This document shows positions 29,051 through 38,661 of a stretch of 64,000 bases of DNA, in pieces. Numbering within the stretch: position 1 is the first letter of the stretch; each line of letters opens with the position of its first letter. The position numbers were made by a program, and so were the translations under genes. Source of the stretch: Chlorops oryzae (taxonomy: Eukaryota; Arthropoda; Insecta; Diptera; Chloropidae); NCBI GenBank assembly GCA_020466095.1, contig CM035806.1, positions 70,199,077 through 70,263,076 of the forward strand, written 5' to 3'. The notes below the pieces were generated by a model. The model was not told the origin of the DNA. It ran no database searches and saw only the letters and a program-made list of their open reading frames with translations.

Positions 29051-29835
29051 CACTAGTTTACAGAATTTAAAACTTTCGCGAGAGCAGAGACGAAATGATG
29101 GTTTTAAGACTAAATTGAGGTCGCTGATCACGAAAATGGCATCCGTTTTTCCCCCAAAGAATAGTTTTTGAGATATGGGCAAGAAACGTAGTTTTTGCAT
29201 ACTTTACGAGATTTTGCCAAATAACTCAAAAACGGCTCGTCTAAATAAAATCAGCATGAAGCAGAAAACTTTCCCCTTTGCAACGATATATCATTTGTTA
29301 CAATCGGTGTCTTAGTTTTTGAGCTATAGGCATTTGAACTTGGAAACTGTGGAAAAAGTTGATTTTTTTGGGTTTTTCTTTTGAATTTTCAAAATTTCAT
29401 TTTAACTTTTAAGTACTAAAAATTTTTTTAAAATTTATTTCGGTAACTAAAAATGATATACATATATTTAACGTATATAGTAATCAAAATTTCTTCCAAA
29501 TCGGTTGAAAAATAAAGAAGTTATAAGAGATTTTCCACAGTTTCCAAGTTCAAATGCCAATAGCTCAAAAACTAAGACACCGATTGTAACAAATGATATA
29601 TCGTTGCAAGGGGGAAAGTTTTCTGCTTGATACTGAAAAAAATTTTATTTTTAAACGAGCCGTTTTGGAGTTATTTGGCAAAATCTCGTAAAGTATCAAA
29701 AAAAAACATTTTTTTTGCCCATATCTCAAAAACTACTCTTTGGAAAAAAAAAACGGATGCCATTTTCGTGATCAGCGACCCCAAATTAGTCTAAAAACCA
29801 TCATTTCGTCTCTGCTCTTTTTTTTTAAACTAGTG
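29051..29835. mobile_element. Foldback element with arms of about 300 bp
   Basis: CACTAGTTTA at the left and TAAACTAGTG at the right, flanked by TAG on both sides. The arms pair over about 300 bases, with GAGCAGAGACGAAATGATGG, TCACGAAAATGGCATCCG, TGAGATATGGGCAA, TTTGCCAAATAACTC, CTTTCCCC and GGTGTCTTAGTTTTTGAGCT each present once per arm. The loop is about 150 bases of AT-rich DNA. No coding frame. Confidence 0.85.
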
Positions 29836-30116
29836 TAGTAGTTGGAAATTCAGGCTGAATTTCCCTAGCAATTTTTAGAAAAATTCTTTTTTTTCGATTT
29901 CAAAATAAGTATCGTAAAATAGGACTTATTTTCTGACTTCTAAATAAAAATCAAAATATAAGACTTATTCTATGATTTAAAAATAAATCTTACGATTTAA
30001 GAGATATTTTCCAATTTGTATATAAGTATTAGACAATAATTCTTATTTTGTTATGTTAAAAAAATATTAAAAATTAATAATTAAATTTCAATTTTTAAAT
30101 AAAAATTGCAAATTAA

Positions 30117-30551
30117 GGGCCAATATTACCAAACATATTTAAAAAATTTTTAAAATTAAAAATTTTTTAAAATAAATTTCAGCACCGTCTACTTCCAGGG
30201 CTGTGAGTACATTTGACAGCTGATTAGATCGTTATTTTCGAAAACGGATTCTATAAAGAGCCATTCTAACGATTGTTTCGTACTCCAAATTGCTGCCCTG
30301 TGACTCCAAAGCTTTTAGTCCTGTCTGTGGTATTGTGTTATTTCCAAAACTGCATTTTTTTAAAAATTATTTCTTTGAAGTTTTCCAAACAGCTGGTTTT
30401 TGAAAATCGAACTCAAATTTGATGTCATATTTAAACGCAGTGCCGAGGTGATTTAAAATATTTTTAAAATTTAAAAAAAAAATTGGTATGGTAAAAACCA
30501 AGAGGATTTTAGTTTTAAAAATTTTTTAAATATGCTTGGTAATATTGGCCC
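30117..30551. mobile_element. MITE of the GGGCCAATATTACC family, TAA duplication
   Basis: GGGCCAATATTACCAA at the left and its inverse TTGGTAATATTGGCCC at the right, TAA at 30114-30116 and 30552-30554. The A/T-rich arms (ATATTTAAAAAATTTTTAAA) continue the inverted repeat. PIF/Harbinger-type target site. Two more copies lie at 33577-34433. Confidence 0.85.
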
Positions 30552-30587
<36 letters not shown>

Positions 30588-30710
30588 GTATTTCATAAAA
30601 AACCAATCCCTTTTGGTGTATCTCAAGTTTCCGTAGAACAAATTATTCCCAATGATTTTTTTCGGTAAAAAATCAATGTCATAATTATTATTTTCGATCC
30701 CTGGATTTAA

Positions 30711-30754
30711 ATCAGTCGATTCAGATCGTTTGATTTAAATCCAGAGGTAGAAAA
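30711..30754. repeat. Perfect 14-bp inverted repeat
   Basis: CTGGATTTAAATCA and TGATTTAAATCCAG enclose 16 bases. It follows ATTTTCGATCC, a word resembling the hAT ends at 26.8-28.8 kb, so it may be a hAT end fragment. Confidence 0.6.
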
Positions 30755-31082
30755 ATTTTTTGTCGTGCACGTGTCGTGACGTGCCGAATAAATTAAGTAC
30801 GCGCCCATCTCTAGTTAGGACGAATAAAATCATCGTATGAACAAGGTAATCGGCCTGATTATGTATTCCGACGGATCGAATCCGTTCGGATTTTCACATT
30901 TTTATGAAATATTTCTCAGTTTCACAGTTATCGTTTGACTGAAAAACTAAATGTCTTTACTTATTAGTTAATATTAGATTGTGTAAATTTTTGGGTGCTG
31001 CTTTTTGAAGAACATCGATACTGTTACTTTCAGTCCCTGCCTTAAACTTATAAACGAGAACCACTGACTTTCGATTTGGCAA

Positions 31083-31152
31083 GAATGGTGTCGACGGTTG
31101 AGTACATGACTAGAAAACGAGAGTTCCGAGGTTCAAATCCCACGCATGGGGA
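31083..31152 (+). repeat. tRNA-like (SINE-type) head
   Basis: GGTGTCGACGGTTGAG (A-box-like) followed by GAGGTTCAAATCCCAC (B-box), then AAAAGCGAGAAATAAAAAG and an A-rich tract near 31192-31206. It has one direction only and no clear partner. Confidence 0.5.
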
Positions 31153-31619
31153 ACCAAAAGCGAGAAATAAAAAGCCGCAAAGCGTAAGCATTAAAAAAAA
31201 AAAAACATAATTGAAATTATATACGTAAAAACGTAAATATTAGAGCTCTTAATTTTCGGACATTTGAATATTCGAAATACTCGAGAACGATTTTATTCGA
31301 ATAGTTAAGTTCGATTTGCTGCATTCGAATATTCGACGTAGAACGATTATTCGAATAGTAGGAAGAAAGCAACTATTCTAATAGTCGCTTCCCACTATTC
31401 GAATGTTATAGAATTTTAGAATATGGATGGGCCGCCAAATATATGGAGAAGAGTTTTGAACAATGCTGCCTTGGTTATATTCCAGCACCCTTAAGTATGA
31501 GCAATTTTGTATGAGCGCTAGCTTAAACAGTCATATTTCAGTTGAAGTTATGCAAAATACATTGAAGAGGTACCACAAAAATTCGCAAAAAATGTTTTCG
31601 CTCCGAACTAACACTTTTT

Positions 31620-31735
31620 TTTTCAGCTATAGACTCACAATTTCTGACAATTCTCACAATTTTCAAATTCTCACAATTTCTCACATTCTCACAATTTCTC
31701 ACATTCTCACAATTTTCAAATTCTCTTTTTTTCTT
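31620..31735. repeat. Short tandem repeat of TCTCACAATT
   Basis: TCTCACAATT and TCTCACATTC alternate about nine times. Some copies are TCAAATTC. It produces a spurious Asn-Cys-Glu repeat on the minus strand. Confidence 0.85.
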
Positions 31736-32306
31736 GTCCAAAGAAATTTTATCTTGATTTGCTCTCATACTCAATGCCAGTTATGGAGAACTATGTCCAT
31801 ATGGGAAAGACTTTTGACCAGCTTGCGTGCCTCTTCCATGAAAGAAAGATCAATTTGTCTAGGAAACTGTCCAAGGAAACTGCCTGTGTTTATAAAATTA
31901 TTCATGAAAGGTGACGATCAGCCCTTCAACTTCATGATAAATCGTCACTTGAATCAAGGGCCACATAAAGTGATGTAATATAAAAGGGACAGTACAATAA
32001 CTTTATTACAATGTTGAAAAAGCAAGGTTATTTACTTTATTCTCGACTGTTGCTCATTAGTAATGAGTCATTACACAATGTGTACTGAAACGGGAATTTG
32101 CATAAGCCAGGAATTCGTTTGTTTAGTCTTATATATATTGTAGCTTTTTTCAATTTTTAGCGCTTCAATGCAGCGACTTTTCTTTAAAATGGTGATCGCA
32201 TACTGAAATATGTCCACTCAAAAACAAACGCACTACCTGCTGCCATCGAACGCAATAAAATTTCACAGAAGGTATGCAAAATGAACACGTGGAGTCGCAC
32301 TATAAG

Positions 32307-32475
32307 TTAGTCCTGTTCCATACTAGGCGACAGTCGCCGGAGACACATTTTGTTTTGATGAAGAGAGAAGGCCGGGGAAGAGCGAGGGTGCTGTTCTCTC
32401 TTCTCTCCGGCCGTCCCTCGCCCTCAAAACAAAATGTGTCTCCGGCGACTGTCGCCTAGTATGAAACTGGACTAA
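32307..32475. mobile_element. Near-palindromic MITE, 169 bp
   Basis: TTAGTCC..GTT at each end opens arms of about 52 bases with only two or three differences (ATACTAGGCGACAGTCGCC, GGAGACACATTTTGTTTTGA). The loop is GGCCGGGGAAGAGCGAGG-like and partly self-complementary. The ends read TTA and TAA, as in an inverted repeat, so a separate target duplication is not proven. Confidence 0.8.
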
Positions 32476-32565
32476 GGATCCTTGGATTAAGAAACTTCAA
32501 ACTGTAAATGAGGTTTGTTCGCGTTAGTAGCTGGCTCCAATCGCCAAGTGTAACTCACACCAGAA

Positions 32566-32980
32566 GCCTGACGACGGTCATTTAAACGTAATCGTTCTAA
32601 CCTCAAATTCAATTTCAATAAACGGAAATCCTTCTATTCATCGTCGCTCTGTCTGTTGCATTGCGTGCTCAGTCATCGGCGGTGATGAAGCACATTCTAC
32701 TTCAAAGGATCTACGAAACCATTAAGGATCATCACTTCTTTCCTGACGACGGTCATATAAACGTTCAACAAATCAATCAAACGGATTTCAACTCTATTGC
32801 AACACTGAGAAACTTTAGAGGCTGAATCCTTTTACAATCAACACATGGAGTTCTAACCTACAAATCTTAAACAACACTGACGGCGGTCAAATAACAACTC
32901 TGGAACCAGTAACCCATCTGAGGACGGTAGGGAGGAGTTGTACGCGAATGATAAGATCCTGACGACGGTCATATAAACTT
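32566..32980. repeat. Interspersed word CCTGACGACGGTCATATAAA, five occurrences
   Basis: Found near 32566, 32742, 32877 (as CTGACGGCGGTCAAATAA), 32918 (degenerate) and 32958. Spacing is irregular (40-180 bases) and the sequence between is not clearly repeated. No coding frame supports it. Confidence 0.7.
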
Positions 32981-33084
32981 TCGATCTGTTACATATTACT
33001 GCAAAAGCTTTATCCTGGCATATGTGGACCTTAACTAGTGATCACAATATCAACTGCACATAATTTAATAATGTATACTCAATA

Positions 33085-33435
33085 AACAAAAAAAACTGTA
33101 AATGAGGTTACATAATATGGTTATTCGTAATATTTACCTGATAACATCTAGCTTGAATTTTATCATACGACGATTTGCCTTACAGGTGTATCATATTAGC
33201 TATTCCTGATGGACATTAATCTAAGTATTTACTAATCTGTAGTTCATTTAATAAATTGTAACCAAAAAAAAAAAAACTGTAAATGAGGTTACATAATTGG
33301 TTATTCGTATATTTACCTGATAAACAAGCTTGAATTTTACACGCGTTTGCCTTACAGGGATCAATTAGCTTCCTGGGCATTAAATCTAAGTATTTCTTAA
33401 AATTTTGGAGTTCTTTAATAAAATTCGGAAAATAC
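33085..33435. repeat. Tandem pair of A-tailed units, 181 bp
   Basis: ACTGTAAATGAGGTTACATAA begins at 33095 and at 33276. Both units share GGTTATTCGTA, ATTTACCTGATAA, AGCTTGAATTTTA, GCCTTACAGG and ATCTAAGTATTT. Each is preceded by AATAAA plus a run of A. A third start ACTGTAAATGAGGT lies at 32501. The A-rich joints look like retroposed 3-prime ends in a row. Confidence 0.75.
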
Positions 33436-33576
33436 GAATGAAAGCCCAAATGAACTGAAAAACATTCGATAACATATCGATGTTACTGTTATACGCTATT
33501 TACACGTTAGTTGTCGTTCATATTATGCGACAAGATAAGTGAGCGACACGGTGAATTCTCGTTTGGTGTGTTCTTA

Positions 33577-34028
33577 GGGCCAATATTACCAAGCACATTT
33601 AAAAAAATTTTAAAATTAAAATAAAATTTTTTTTATTTTTAATTTCATTTTCAATATGAAACTTTTTTAAATATCGCAAAATGTGGCAGCACGCTCCATT
33701 GTCAGGGTAGTCAGTCAAATTCACAGCTGCTTGATATATTATTTTTGAGCATTGAGCCGCGTGCGCACGATTTTTCATCAGTTTCATATCGCTGTAGTCT
33801 GAATCCATAAATTTAAAGCTTTGCTTCTTTCGTATTGCACAGATATTGTCCGTAAAATTTTAGAATGAATGTAATCAGCTGCTTTTCTACCGCCTTGAAC
33901 AGGGCTGTTGCGGTATTTAAAAAAATACTTGAACGACCTATTGAGGTAGTTTAAATTTTTGTAAAAAATATTTTAAAAATTTCTTTGGTGAAAATGAAAA
34001 TCAGATTTTATTTTAAAATCTAAGGCCC
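33577..34028. mobile_element. GGGCCAATATTACC-family MITE, copy A of an adjacent pair
   Basis: Starts GGGCCAATATTACCAAGC after TTA (33574-33576). The interior word AAAATGTGGCAGCACGCTCC is shared with copy B. Its right end is degenerate (CTAAGGCCC) and is followed by TAA and copy B. Confidence 0.8.
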
Positions 34029-34031
34029 TAA

Positions 34032-34433
34032 GGGCCAATATTACCAAGCATATTTAAAAAATATTTTAAAATTAAATTAAAAATTGTTTTATTTTAAATT
34101 TCATTTTCAATATGCAAGTTGTTTAAGTATAGCAAAATGTGGCAGCACGCTCCATTGTCAGGGTAGTCATTCAAATTCACAAATGATTGAAATATTATTT
34201 TAGAGCATGGAGCCGTGTGCGCGCGATTTTTCATCAGTCTCATATCGCTGTAATCCGAATCCATAAATTTAAAGCTTTGCTTGTTTCGTTTTGCGCAGAT
34301 TTTTTCCGTAAAATTTTAGAATGAATGTAATCAGCTGTTTTTCTACCGCCCATAACAGGGCTGTTACCATATCTTAAAAAAAACTTAAACAAAATATAAA
34401 AATTTTTTAAAATATGTTTGGTAATATTGGCCC
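34032..34433. mobile_element. GGGCCAATATTACC-family MITE, copy B
   Basis: Starts GGGCCAATATTACCAAGC, ends with the inverse GGTAATATTGGCCC followed by TTA (34434-34436). About 400 bases, parallel to copy A, sharing for example ATTGTCAGGGTAGTCA and GTAATCAGCTG. Confidence 0.85.
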
Positions 34434-34889
34434 TTAGTGTTCATATTAGTAAAAATTGTCTCTGCGACATTTGAAGGAGAAGAAGAAACTGGTTGAATAC
34501 ATTGCTGCCAGAAAAAATATTTTGAAATACCTACAATCTGAATTAAAAATTCCCTAAGCTCTTGATATAAGAGAAATAAACTATTATAGCGGTTTTCGTC
34601 AACAAATGTTGGTTCACAGGTAGTTTTTTGAAAAAGTGTCCCGTATTCTCTAAAATATCTCGTATTCAATACTTATAAGTTAGCTTTTTAAATTATTTCG
34701 GAATACTGTAAATATGCTTCTTCATAAGAAGAGAATATTTACCCAAATATGGCAGCACTGTTCTTATGATGAGAAGGACAAGCACAAAGCGTGTCGCCGA
34801 GTACGTACGACACGTGCCCCTCTCTCTACCCCGAACGTCCCATGCCAACAACCACCGTGTCGCTCGCTTGTCTTGTCGCATAATATTAA

Positions 34890-35040
34890 CGACGACTTAA
34901 GACATCTCGATAATGAAACAAATTTTCGTTGGCAAGGGAGGCATGGGGAAGAGAGAAAAGCGCTCCCATACCTCATCCCCGTGCGTCCTTAGCCCACAAA
35001 AAGTGTGTTTCATTATCGAAATGTCTTAACGTGTAAATGG
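34890..35040. mobile_element. Short MITE, ACACGTTAAGACATTTCG family, copy 2
   Basis: TTAAGACATCTCGATAATGAAACA at the left (with one change) faces TGTTTCATTATCGAAATG..CTTAACGTGTAAAT at the right, with the GGGAGGCATGGGGAAGAG core. Confidence 0.8.
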
Positions 35041-35090
35041 CCTCTTATGGACGATGCCATCGATAATATCGATTATTCAAATTATCGCAA

Positions 35091-35160
35091 ATACGCTATT
35101 TACACGTGTAAATAGCGTATAAGACATTTCGATAATGCAACAAATTTTCGTTTGCAAGCG
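35091..35160. repeat. Rearranged fragment of the same MITE with a perfect 30-bp palindrome
   Basis: Bases 35091-35120 are a perfect palindrome with half-site ATACGCTATTTACAC. They are followed by AAGACATTTCGATAATG and CAAATTTTCG of the MITE arm, then unrelated sequence. It looks like two outer ends joined head to head. Confidence 0.8.
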
Positions 35161-35169
35161 CCCGTTTAT

Positions 35170-35704
35170 GCGGTCCATAAACAGTGATTCTGATTCGCCG
35201 ATCAGCCCTGTACGTGTGTGATCGATGCTCTGACATACATTCGATTCAAATTCCTGTATTCATTCATTTTTCTGTTGCTGCCGTCGAGTAAAGTTCGCAT
35301 CGCTATGCCTATAACGGATGACGTTTTATTTGCAATCGCAATAATTCTAAGTGAAGGAGAAAGAAAAACGCGAAAAGAAAATTTGTCTGCATTGTCATTA
35401 CTTTTGACATCCCACAAAGCAGTCAGCGACCGATAAACATCAATAAATTCCAAAAGGAATTCATGCTCATTTTCTTTTTCCGTGGACATGTTGACTGCTC
35501 GGCACTTTCCTAAGAATAAATTTTGCCACACACACGATTCATGCGATTCACAGGTACTTGATTCATGCCATGATTTCTAAAATTTTCGTCATCACGGAAT
35601 GATCGGCGATTCACGAAATTTCGTGTCAGTGTGCTGCACACTACTTTATTTTCACTAACACACACAAGCTGATCGGTGATTCAGATTCACTGTTTATGGA
35701 CCGC
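35170..35704. mobile_element. MITE, 535 bp, AT flanks, with a MADF remnant
   Basis: GCGGTCCATAAACAGTGA at the left and its inverse at the right, arms about 38 bases (GATTCxGATTCxCCGATCAG). AT lies at both edges (35168-35169, 35705-35706), a 2-bp site seen in ISL2EU-type PIF elements. It contains a MADF-like coding remnant on the minus strand. Confidence 0.75.
35400..35489 (-). pseudogene. MADF-domain N-terminal fragment
   Basis: Minus-strand ATG at 35489 reads MSTEKENEHEFLLEFIDVYR then SLTALWDVKS, the start of a MADF DNA-binding domain (FI..Y...P.LWD). The sequence then reaches gtaatg, a possible donor, and domain similarity ends. In PIF/ISL2EU elements a MADF or Myb-like partner protein accompanies the transposase. 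Only the first exon is left. Confidence 0.6.
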
Positions 35705-36290
35705 ATTAGACGTATGATCAGCATCGTTCAACAAATTATCGGAATCCGGTTTCCTGTTTCGTTCGTATCCACACAGCCAAAAACTGTTTCGTTCAACAAA
35801 TGCTTCAACATTTTATATTTCGACGTTCCCCTCGTGCGCGTAGGAACGATGTTAGATATGAGAAAAAAAAAAAACTTGATGCATCTCTCAAAAAGGATTG
35901 ATGTTCCAAATGAATTGAACGCAAATACAACAATGCAATTTCAAAAAAACAAAAACTATTTAATATTGCTTGGATATGTTTTTTTTTTATTTTCATCTAA
36001 ATGTATAAATAGGAGAGATTGTAACAGTTATAAGTTTTATTTAAAAAAATCAAAAATAAATCTTATTGCTTGATTTATATTATTTTTCGTTCAAAAATAA
36101 AAATCAAATTTCGAATTTAAAATAATTAAAAAGGTAATAAAATGAAAAATATCAAACGAGATGCTAAAAAAATTAAATACATAAATAAAATTTTTAGCGA
36201 AGGCATTCGAACCTCTCCGCTCGAATGACAAAAATATTTGAAGCAAATGTAAAAATCGCACAGGGGTTGTTTCCAAGTTTCACGCTAAGA

Positions 36291-36452
36291 GGCCATTTAC
36301 ACGTTAAGACATTTCGATAATGAAACACACTTTTTGTGGGCAAAGGACGCACGGGGATGTGGTATGGGACCGTTTTTCTCTCTTCCCCCTGCCTCCCTTG
36401 ACATAGAAAATTTGTTTCATTATCGAAATGTCTTAACGTGTAAATAGCGTAT
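36291..36452. mobile_element. Short MITE, ACACGTTAAGACATTTCG family, copy 3
   Basis: Best-preserved copy: ATTTACACGTTAAGACATTT at the left and its exact inverse at the right, with GATAATGAAACA continuing both arms. Confidence 0.9.
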
Positions 36453-36571
36453 AAGAATATAGGCACAAAGAGAATAGCCGAGTACGTTCAACAAAAACCA
36501 TCTTCCTCTCCCCGCTAGCGTCTATCTTACGAACTGCGTTTTGCTGAACGATGTTGAAGCACGTCTAAACG

Positions 36572-36684
36572 GTCGCCAAGGGAGGCAGGGGTAAGAGAGA
36601 AAAATGCTACCATACCACATCCCCGTGCGTCCCTAGCCCACAAAAAGTGTGTTTCGTTATCGAAATGTCTTATACGCTATTTGC
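36572..36684. mobile_element. Short MITE, same family, copy 4, left-truncated
   Basis: Starts inside the core (CGCCAAGGGAGGCAGGGG) and ends TGTTTCGTTATCGAAATGTC, TTATACGCTATTTG. The left arm is missing. Confidence 0.75.
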
Positions 36685-36965
36685 ACTATTGTTTCGGCTA
36701 CCTGGTTGTTTTTAATAAAGCGTATTTTCCCGTCAGCAAAACCTAAACAAAAATTATGAGTGATGACCAGAGCGGATATTTGCTTGGAAATGCATATTGC
36801 ATATGCATTTTGCATATTTTGGACGAAAATGCATATTTGAACGATTTTGCATACAAATGCATATTTCATAATTTCATTCGAAAATATTTGATTATGTTTA
36901 AAATATTGCTAACAAAAAGTATTTTGATCTCTCATGACGCAATGCATATCAGCGCATTCTTCCAG

Positions 36966-37115
36966 GTGTACCTCTGCCCCCAAGTCCATGTTTGACACGT
37001 TGGTGTACGTGGCTAAATGCTGCTTTCTATTATTCAGACTATTTCAATGAGGTGAAAAGTGTTGTGAATTTATTTAATAGCGATAATGCTGAAGCTATTC
37101 TTCTTCTTCTTCGTG
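36966..37115 (+). pseudogene. hAT transposase internal exon fragment
   Basis: After an acceptor (attcttccag) the frame reads VPLPPSPCLTRWCTWLNAA and FYYSDYFNEVKSVV, matching the PTRWGTWLNAA region common to hAT transposases of the insect ZBED/general transcription factor II-I-like type. It is cut off before the element beginning at 37132. Confidence 0.7.
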
Positions 37116-37131
37116 CTGTCACTTGTATAAA

Positions 37132-37859
37132 CCCTGCAGTAAATGCGGGGCAAATTGACCCCTGCGTCACCACTGTCATTCTTTAGACATGGTCAACGAG
37201 GAGGTCTACAGTTCAATTTTCTTGAGCATTCATAAAATGAATTTGATGCACGAGGATCAGAAGGCTCCGTAGCGTAATGGTTAGCATGTCCGATCATCAA
37301 TCCGAAGGCTCGTGTTCGAATCCCAGGGCACGCGAGAAAAAGTGGAAAATTGTAAAATTCGGAGGATTATTCTTATGGATTCTTATGGGTGAGAAGAGAG
37401 GGGAAAAAGTTTCCATTCTGAATTCTCTTGAATGCTTTCACAGTTCGTGCGAAAATTCTCATGAATTATATTTTCAATAACTTAATTTTCCAATTTTTTC
37501 GCAAAAAAAAATTTTTTTAAGCCTGTGAGATACCTATAATATTATACACTTAAAAAAAAAAAAAAAATTTGGCACCCGCCCGAGCGAGATTCGAACACGG
37601 GTCTCCAGGTCGCTAGGCCAGACTCTTCACACTGAGCCATCCGAGCCCTGTGCGCGGCGCTTTCTATTTACGTACTATAGCTAATGAGCTGCCTCTACAG
37701 CATCACCAGTTCAATCGTCAACTGGTGTCCGCTCGAACATATGCTCATACAAAGTGTCAATAGGAGAATACATTGGCACGGGTACAGTTGGTCACTAGTG
37801 ACGGTGACGGAGGAACTGGCGACAGATTGAATCAGTCACTAGAGATAATTACTGCAGGG
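37132..37859. mobile_element. TIR element enclosing a pair of tRNA-like heads
   Basis: CCCTGCAGTAA at 37132 and its inverse TTACTGCAGGG at 37859. A similar end pair (CCCTGTAGTAA / TTACTGCAGGG) bounds 57496-58454, which also holds tRNA-like heads. Flanks here are A and A, so no clear duplication. It contains copy B of the convergent-head element. Confidence 0.6.
37264..37648. mobile_element. Short element with inverted tRNA-like heads at both ends (copy B)
   Basis: Left head (+): GTAGCGTAATGGTTAG and GTGTTCGAATCCC, then GCGAGAAAAAGTGGAAAA. Right head (-): TGGCTCAGTGTGAAG and GTGTTCGAATCTCG, then GGTGCCAAATTTTTTT reading inward. Compared with copy A (17485-17779) the two ends are swapped: the AAAAAGTGGAAAA side is left here and right there. 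That shows one family in opposite orientation, with a diverged A/T-rich interior. Neither head forms a sound cloverleaf. Confidence 0.65.
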
Positions 37860-38039
37860 AAGTGACAGTTTTGTTTGGGAAAGGTTGCCAGAAACACGAA
37901 GTTTATGCGGCAATCTTGCGACCGGTAGCTGGTGCGCTACGTCAAAAAATATCTAATTGAGTAAGATTTTACATGCATTTATATACATTTAAACAGACAC
38001 TTGATTTTATACAGAAAAAAATATCACAGAGTGGTTAAA

Positions 38040-38258
38040 CATTCCCCCCCCCCTTTTTTTTTCTTCTTTATTGATTTGTTTTTTTTTCGGTTTTTTTTTT
38101 TAATTTTGAAGTTAAATATTTGTTTGTGTGAGCTTGTTGATTTTTTTTCTCTCTTTTTGGTTTTTTCTTCTTTATTTTTCTTTTTTTTTTTATTTATATA
38201 TTTCTTTTTTCCTCCTTTTTGCTTTTTATTTTTATTTTATTTTATTTTTTTTTTTTAG
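38040..38258. repeat. Pyrimidine-rich tract
   Basis: About 220 bases almost entirely T and C on the plus strand, starting with a run of C near 38044 and containing many T runs. Any long frame across it (Phe-rich) is a composition artefact. Confidence 0.85.
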
Positions 38259-38395
38259 GCGGGTTAAATAGATTATAAGTATAACATTGTATCATATTAT
38301 TGAAAATTATTCGAGCTTAACCGCATTGTATGTTAAGCGAAAATACTTATATTATATTACGAGGGGAGCTTGAGAGTGCCGCGCATAAAATTGTC

Positions 38396-38634
38396 AATAA
38401 ATTGATATACGGGCATGTGATTGGATTCCCTTTCCCCATATTTTGGGGAAAGGGAATTTCGTTCCTCCAATATTTTGAAGAATGTATGGCTATTTTGAAA
38501 GAAATGACATTGTCAAAAACAAAAGAGCGGCTATACGATAAAATTTTTGAACTAAAAAATTTCGAAAATATTTAAATTCCCGAGTATTTATTTCAATTTC
38601 CCGGGGAAATGAATTCCCGGGAATCCAATCACAC
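38396..38634. mobile_element. Probable small MITE, about 240 bp
   Basis: TGTGATTGGATTCCC at the left and GGGAATCCAATCACA at the right are exact inverted copies. Each end also has a local hairpin (CCCTTTCCCC/GGGGAAAGGG; CCCGGG). CA flanks both sides. It abuts the 3-prime end of the I-like LINE. Confidence 0.6.
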
Positions 38635-38661
38635 ACCTGATAAGCATTAAAGGTGAATTGC

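Noticed and set aside
31538..31774. Repeat protein with NCENVR units
   Set aside because: A product of the TCTCACAATT tandem repeat.
35202..35531. 109-residue protein gene
   Set aside because: Only about 30 residues match a MADF domain; the rest runs through a putative intron and MITE sequence.
37264..37336. tRNA gene
   Set aside because: No valid anticodon stem; the head is shared with other repeats in the window.
38001..38258. Phenylalanine-rich protein frame
   Set aside because: Created by a T-rich tract with no coding signal.
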